From assembly GCF_000150275.1 (NCBI RefSeq), contig NW_002060973.1, positions 219,364 to 283,363 of the forward strand: a DNA stretch of 64,000 nucleotides, given 5' to 3'. Positions 60,790-64,000 of this stretch are shown here, one piece after another. The notes beneath the pieces were generated by a model that was given only the letters and a program-made list of their open reading frames with translations, did no database searches and was not told where the DNA came from. How positions within the stretch are numbered: position 1 is the stretch's first letter; each line of letters opens with the position of its first letter. This DNA is from Trichoplax adhaerens. Taxonomy: Eukaryota > Placozoa > Uniplacotomia > Trichoplacea > Trichoplacidae. The position numbers and the translations under genes are program-made.

Positions 60790-62117
60790 CTATCCTTTGG
60801 ATGGCTTTTCGTAACTCTTATAGGAATAACGCAAACAAAAACACTGTGGACATTGCTCGTGTAAAAAATGAATAGAAATCATAGACTTAATATTATACTG
60901 TATAAAATTGCGTTGATTAGCTTTCGAGAAATGAGTAGGATAAGGTTCATTTGGGTCGTATCGGGATGCCATGATACATGGTGGATGATCACACTCACGA
61001 GTGGATAGTTGATGAGTTAAGTTAAGCGAGTGGCCGAGTTCATGGGTGATGATAAACGCATCTTCTAAAGGATTTCGCTTAAACTCTATATATTCCACCG
61101 CACGGATAGAATAGGGAAAACCGCATATTTTAAACAAGGATTTTCCAGCAACACTGGAACCGGGGGAATTAGCTTGAAAGCGTGCTGTTGTTGACAAGAC
61201 TATTATCGCATCGAAAGGAATGTCTGTCGTTTTGTACTTGCGGCGCAAACGACGATTCAACTTTATACTTTGCAATTTAAATGAATCTTTCTTGCTAATC
61301 CAATCTTTTTTGGTCCACGAAATGATCTTACCAACGATGACTACCAAATTCAGAGGCTTGTATTCCAATGCAACTCTATTCATGGTACTTAGCACTTCTG
61401 GACGTATCTTGCCAAACTTTCGGCGATATTGATTTTTGTACACATCTAGGTCCGATATCACTAAGACTTCCAATTGCGATTTCTCAGCCTGAGAAAGCAG
61501 TTTTTTATTTGCAAGCGGGTTCAGTGCTGGAATCATGTCGTTCTTCAATGCTATTTTTCTCCTATCCATCAATCCATTCGGTATTGAATCAAGTTTGCTA
61601 CTGAATATTTCCTCCTTGATTTCATCATTGATAGAAGCTTTGTAGACAACGTGAATCAAATCGTCTAATGGCTCTATTTCATAACGTTGCCGATCTAGCT
61701 GAAAAGTTCCTTCCAGGCCTTTGCAAGCAGAAATTGCCACATAATCATGCAATTGTCTATTCTGACGAACCTGACCATGATAGTAACAAGGTATATGAGG
61801 AGAATCATCGTCCCTAAATTCATCGATTAAGTTTGCCCCGGGTACTTGATAACTATGACGAAATTGTTGACTGACTAGATGATCATTACGTTCCAAGTCC
61901 AGAATAATACGATTTCCAACATGATCGAAGATTTTTTGGTTACCACTGGCCATTCAATTTCTCCCTTTCAAACATGGCGTGGGATCACCAAGTGATAGTC
62001 CAATATGCCACGCGATTTCAAATATCTTACTTGTTGACGGGTTAATTGCATCGACGGAAAGCAATCCGATAATGGCTGTGTTAGCAAATAAATGGTGAAC
62101 AGTGCAACGTATAACAT
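60790..62117 (-). pseudogene. ADAM/reprolysin-type zinc metalloprotease, disrupted near the N-terminus
   Basis: Secreted or membrane metalloprotease of the reprolysin (M12B) family. A start at 62117 gives a signal peptide (MLYVALFTIYLLTQPLSDC) and the first prodomain strand (GILDYHLVIPRHV), then a TGA at 61968-61970. The rest lies in another frame: from 61953 down to 60790, 387 codons with the M12B propeptide (CYYHGQV, then ISACKGLEGTF, YEIEPL) and the catalytic domain (LEVLVISDLDVYKNQYRR), including the zinc site HELGHSLNLTH at 61044-61012 and the Met-turn CIMA. One stop and one frame change within about 20 bases separate the parts; no intron of usual size fits. Downstream there is no disintegrin, Cys-rich or membrane part. 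So it is either a recent pseudogene, a sequencing error, or a gene starting at 61953 without signal peptide. The active site itself is intact. Confidence 0.7.
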
Positions 62118-63083
62118 TTTTCTATGGCAATCTTGAACCCAATAATGTGGCTAATAAGAAGAGCAACGCCTTGTTGCTTCGTGGACGCTAAACTCTCAAA
62201 ACTAGCCTGCATACAGTGCAGGCGTAGATTTATAAAAAGCAGAAGAATAAAGATTTCGTATGGATAGTTTGTAAGTCTCTCCCCTGCTGGTAGTGGATTG
62301 TTTCTAAAGATGACCATGTTATTTCATTGTATGCTAATATTTCAAAGTGTTGCAAATACAATATTTCAATGCAACAATAGTTAAATTATCAATTACCGAA
62401 TTATTGGCTTTAATTATATGCGTACTCGTATGCGGGTATGTACAGTTATCCTATCTTATCAAGGTCGTATAGTACTATTAAATGTTTGCATTGCTGTTTC
62501 TTTTACGACTTGGCGATAGAAATATGGATATACCATTTCAATCGAAGACTCATACTGACCATCGTGAGTTGGAGGGGGGGGGGGGGTAAGATACAGAGAT
62601 TATTCCTTCATTAACCCTTACAAATATTTCTGTAATACATTGAGAATTCTTGCTCGAATTTGATGGAGATATTAGGTAAGAGTAGAGCTTTAGAGCTCAA
62701 CCGATTACAATATCGAACGCAGCTGTAAACGTTAGAATAGTTAGATAATTCATGATTATCATGATGGCAGTAGAGAAAGCGATGATAAATTCTTCGATCG
62801 GTAGGCAAAAAAGGCATCGGGAAACAGCAATTTTTTCGATACTTACATTCTTTATTGATTCTTGCAAACAGTATAGCATTTACAGTATCTATATTTTCAA
62901 GTTGCGTGCTTTACCTGCCGACTTTCGAAATATCCATGCTTGCAAAGTTATATATCAATTTCGTCATTTTACGTCAATTAAGAAATGTCCTTTGATAATT
63001 TTAATTCCTTCATCTTCAACTAAAGCTGTATTACTTTCTTCGAACTCTAGCAGATTTATATTCCTATTTAGTATGATAGCCTA
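62118..63083. other. Intergenic between metalloprotease and RSAD1
   Basis: No gene recognised. A run of 13 G lies at 62574-62586. The right part is the 3' flank of RSAD1 and shares words with 57555-57600. The open frame at 62752-63099 on the plus strand overlaps the last RSAD1 exon antisense and is not called. Confidence 0.4.
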
Positions 63084-64000
63084 TTACATTTGCTGTTGAG
63101 CAAAATAATCTTCCAAATGTATTACAATATTAGGAATAATCCGATCTAAAATGGATATGCCTTGAAAAGTAGGACGTATGGCACTGTAAAAATGAAGTCA
63201 TTCGCGTTACATGTACACAACTGATGGTATTGGTTAATAGTAAATGGAATTATACGAGCTACTTACTCGGTATCAATAGTAATAAATTCATCCAGTATTA
63301 GGTGATGCAGTAAAGTATCAGGGTTAAACTCAGATTGGCACCGATAAAGCAATTGAAAAACCTTATTGAATTCTAGTTTTGGAGATGCGATGCTATCCCA
63401 GCGCTTTCTTGAGATTCCAGCAGGTGTTCTCATGCCTAATAGTATAAGTTCAGTTAATCGTTCCATTTCAGATTGTTTTTGCATTTTTTGTATTCCTAAT
63501 TTGCCTTGTTCTACCTTTAAAATTTCAATAAAGGAGTCAATATACTACTCATGATCATACATAAGTTTGCTAGTGATTACTATAGCTACGTAACTCGTAT
63601 TAAGAGTGATTAAAATTAATTACTAACAAAGTCACTATTAGAAATTGCGTAGCTACTGTTGTATGCTTCATTACCATCGTCATCCAATGATTTGGCGATA
63701 AACATTGAATCATAGCATAACGTTGATATTCAAGTGATGGAATAATAAGACGACCATGCGCTCCTGGACCAACGCCAATGTAATCATTCGATGTCCAGTA
63801 GGATAAATTATGTTGACTAATTGCACCCTTGAGATCAATTAAGTCATCAATGTAACAGATTAAATTACGACTCTAGTTTTTATTTTATTCAACAGTTAAC
63901 ACAATTTGCACTCGATTCAGTTCGAGTTCTGTAGAATCGCACCTGTTTTGCAAAATTGGAAACTTCGTAACGTTGATATCCATAGCGGCGCATAGTGTTG
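63084..64000 (-). CDS. RSAD1: RSAD1/HemW (radical SAM, heme chaperone family), C-terminal part, runs off the window
   Basis: 3' part of a gene whose upstream exons lie beyond the window. Exons (minus): 64000(partial)-63943, 63827-63657, 63514-63267, 63183-63084; phases 0, 0 and 2 agree; 191 residues plus stop. Seen: YGYQRYEVSNFAKQ and SQHNLSYWTSNDYIGVGPGAHG, the late radical-SAM-barrel motifs of the HemN/HemW family, then the HemN C-terminal domain (ELILLGMRTPAGIS, later AIRPTFQGISILDRIIP). The N-terminal CxxxCxxC iron-sulfur motif is not in the window. By family knowledge HemW/RSAD1 binds heme and a 4Fe-4S cluster and acts in mitochondria in animals; it lacks the coproporphyrinogen oxidase activity of true HemN. 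The piece is uninterrupted, unlike its copy at 57910-58660. Confidence 0.9.

Noticed and set aside
62752-63099. 115-codon open frame on the plus strand
   Set aside because: It is antisense to the end of RSAD1, low in complexity and unlike any family.

Overview
The window is AT-rich eukaryotic, clearly animal, DNA. Its genes have introns with GT/AG ends, and the proteins belong to animal families: an L1-type Ig/FN3 adhesion receptor, a TPR-DEATH protein, an ADAM-type protease, ZNF830 and RSAD1. The mix of introns of a few tens to hundreds of bases, one very long intron-free tetratricopeptide exon whose repeats carry the motif DNHPxxATTYNNI, and base composition suggests an early-branching animal, most likely a placozoan (Trichoplax/Hoilungia type). 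That assignment is inference from style, not from a database match.

Layout. 2.4-41.5 kb, all on the minus strand: a dispersed cluster of L1CAM-family genes. Two copies are intact (2434-6808 and 36999-41508). One is damaged and tail-less (12707-17206). One is a short relic (19176-19606). Their shared gene structure is one long first exon, a 184-nt second exon and a last exon carrying the membrane span and cytoplasmic tail. Inside this cluster, also on the minus strand, lies a three-exon gene (21776-28507) for a protein with about 33 TPR units and a C-terminal DEATH domain. Between these genes lie several families of old tandem and inverted repeats (19.6-20.5, 29.2-29.5, 31.3-32.9, 33.9-34.5 and 34.9-35.9 kb). 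From 41.5 to 53.9 kb I find no gene, only a paired upstream element and degenerate repeats.

53.9-57.5 kb, plus strand: a 12-exon ZNF830 gene, with every splice phase consistent, encoding 310 residues. It is followed on the minus strand by a dead partial copy of RSAD1 (57.9-58.7 kb), a disrupted ADAM-type metalloprotease (60.8-62.1 kb), and the 3' end of an apparently intact RSAD1/HemW gene (63084 to beyond the window end).

Function. The L1CAM-like receptors pair extracellular adhesion (6 Ig + 5 FN3) with a tail holding the ankyrin-binding FIGQY region (here FIGEY or FINAY), a second similar motif, proline-rich stretches and a class I PDZ ligand at the C-terminus. This is the equipment for tying cell contacts to the spectrin skeleton, and it is notable if the host indeed lacks neurons. 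The TPR-DEATH protein looks like a scaffold for death-fold signalling. ZNF830 (RNA processing, nuclear) and RSAD1 (heme trafficking, mitochondrial) are housekeeping neighbours. Exon borders were deduced by eye from splice consensus, reading frame and paralog comparison; no transcript data were available.
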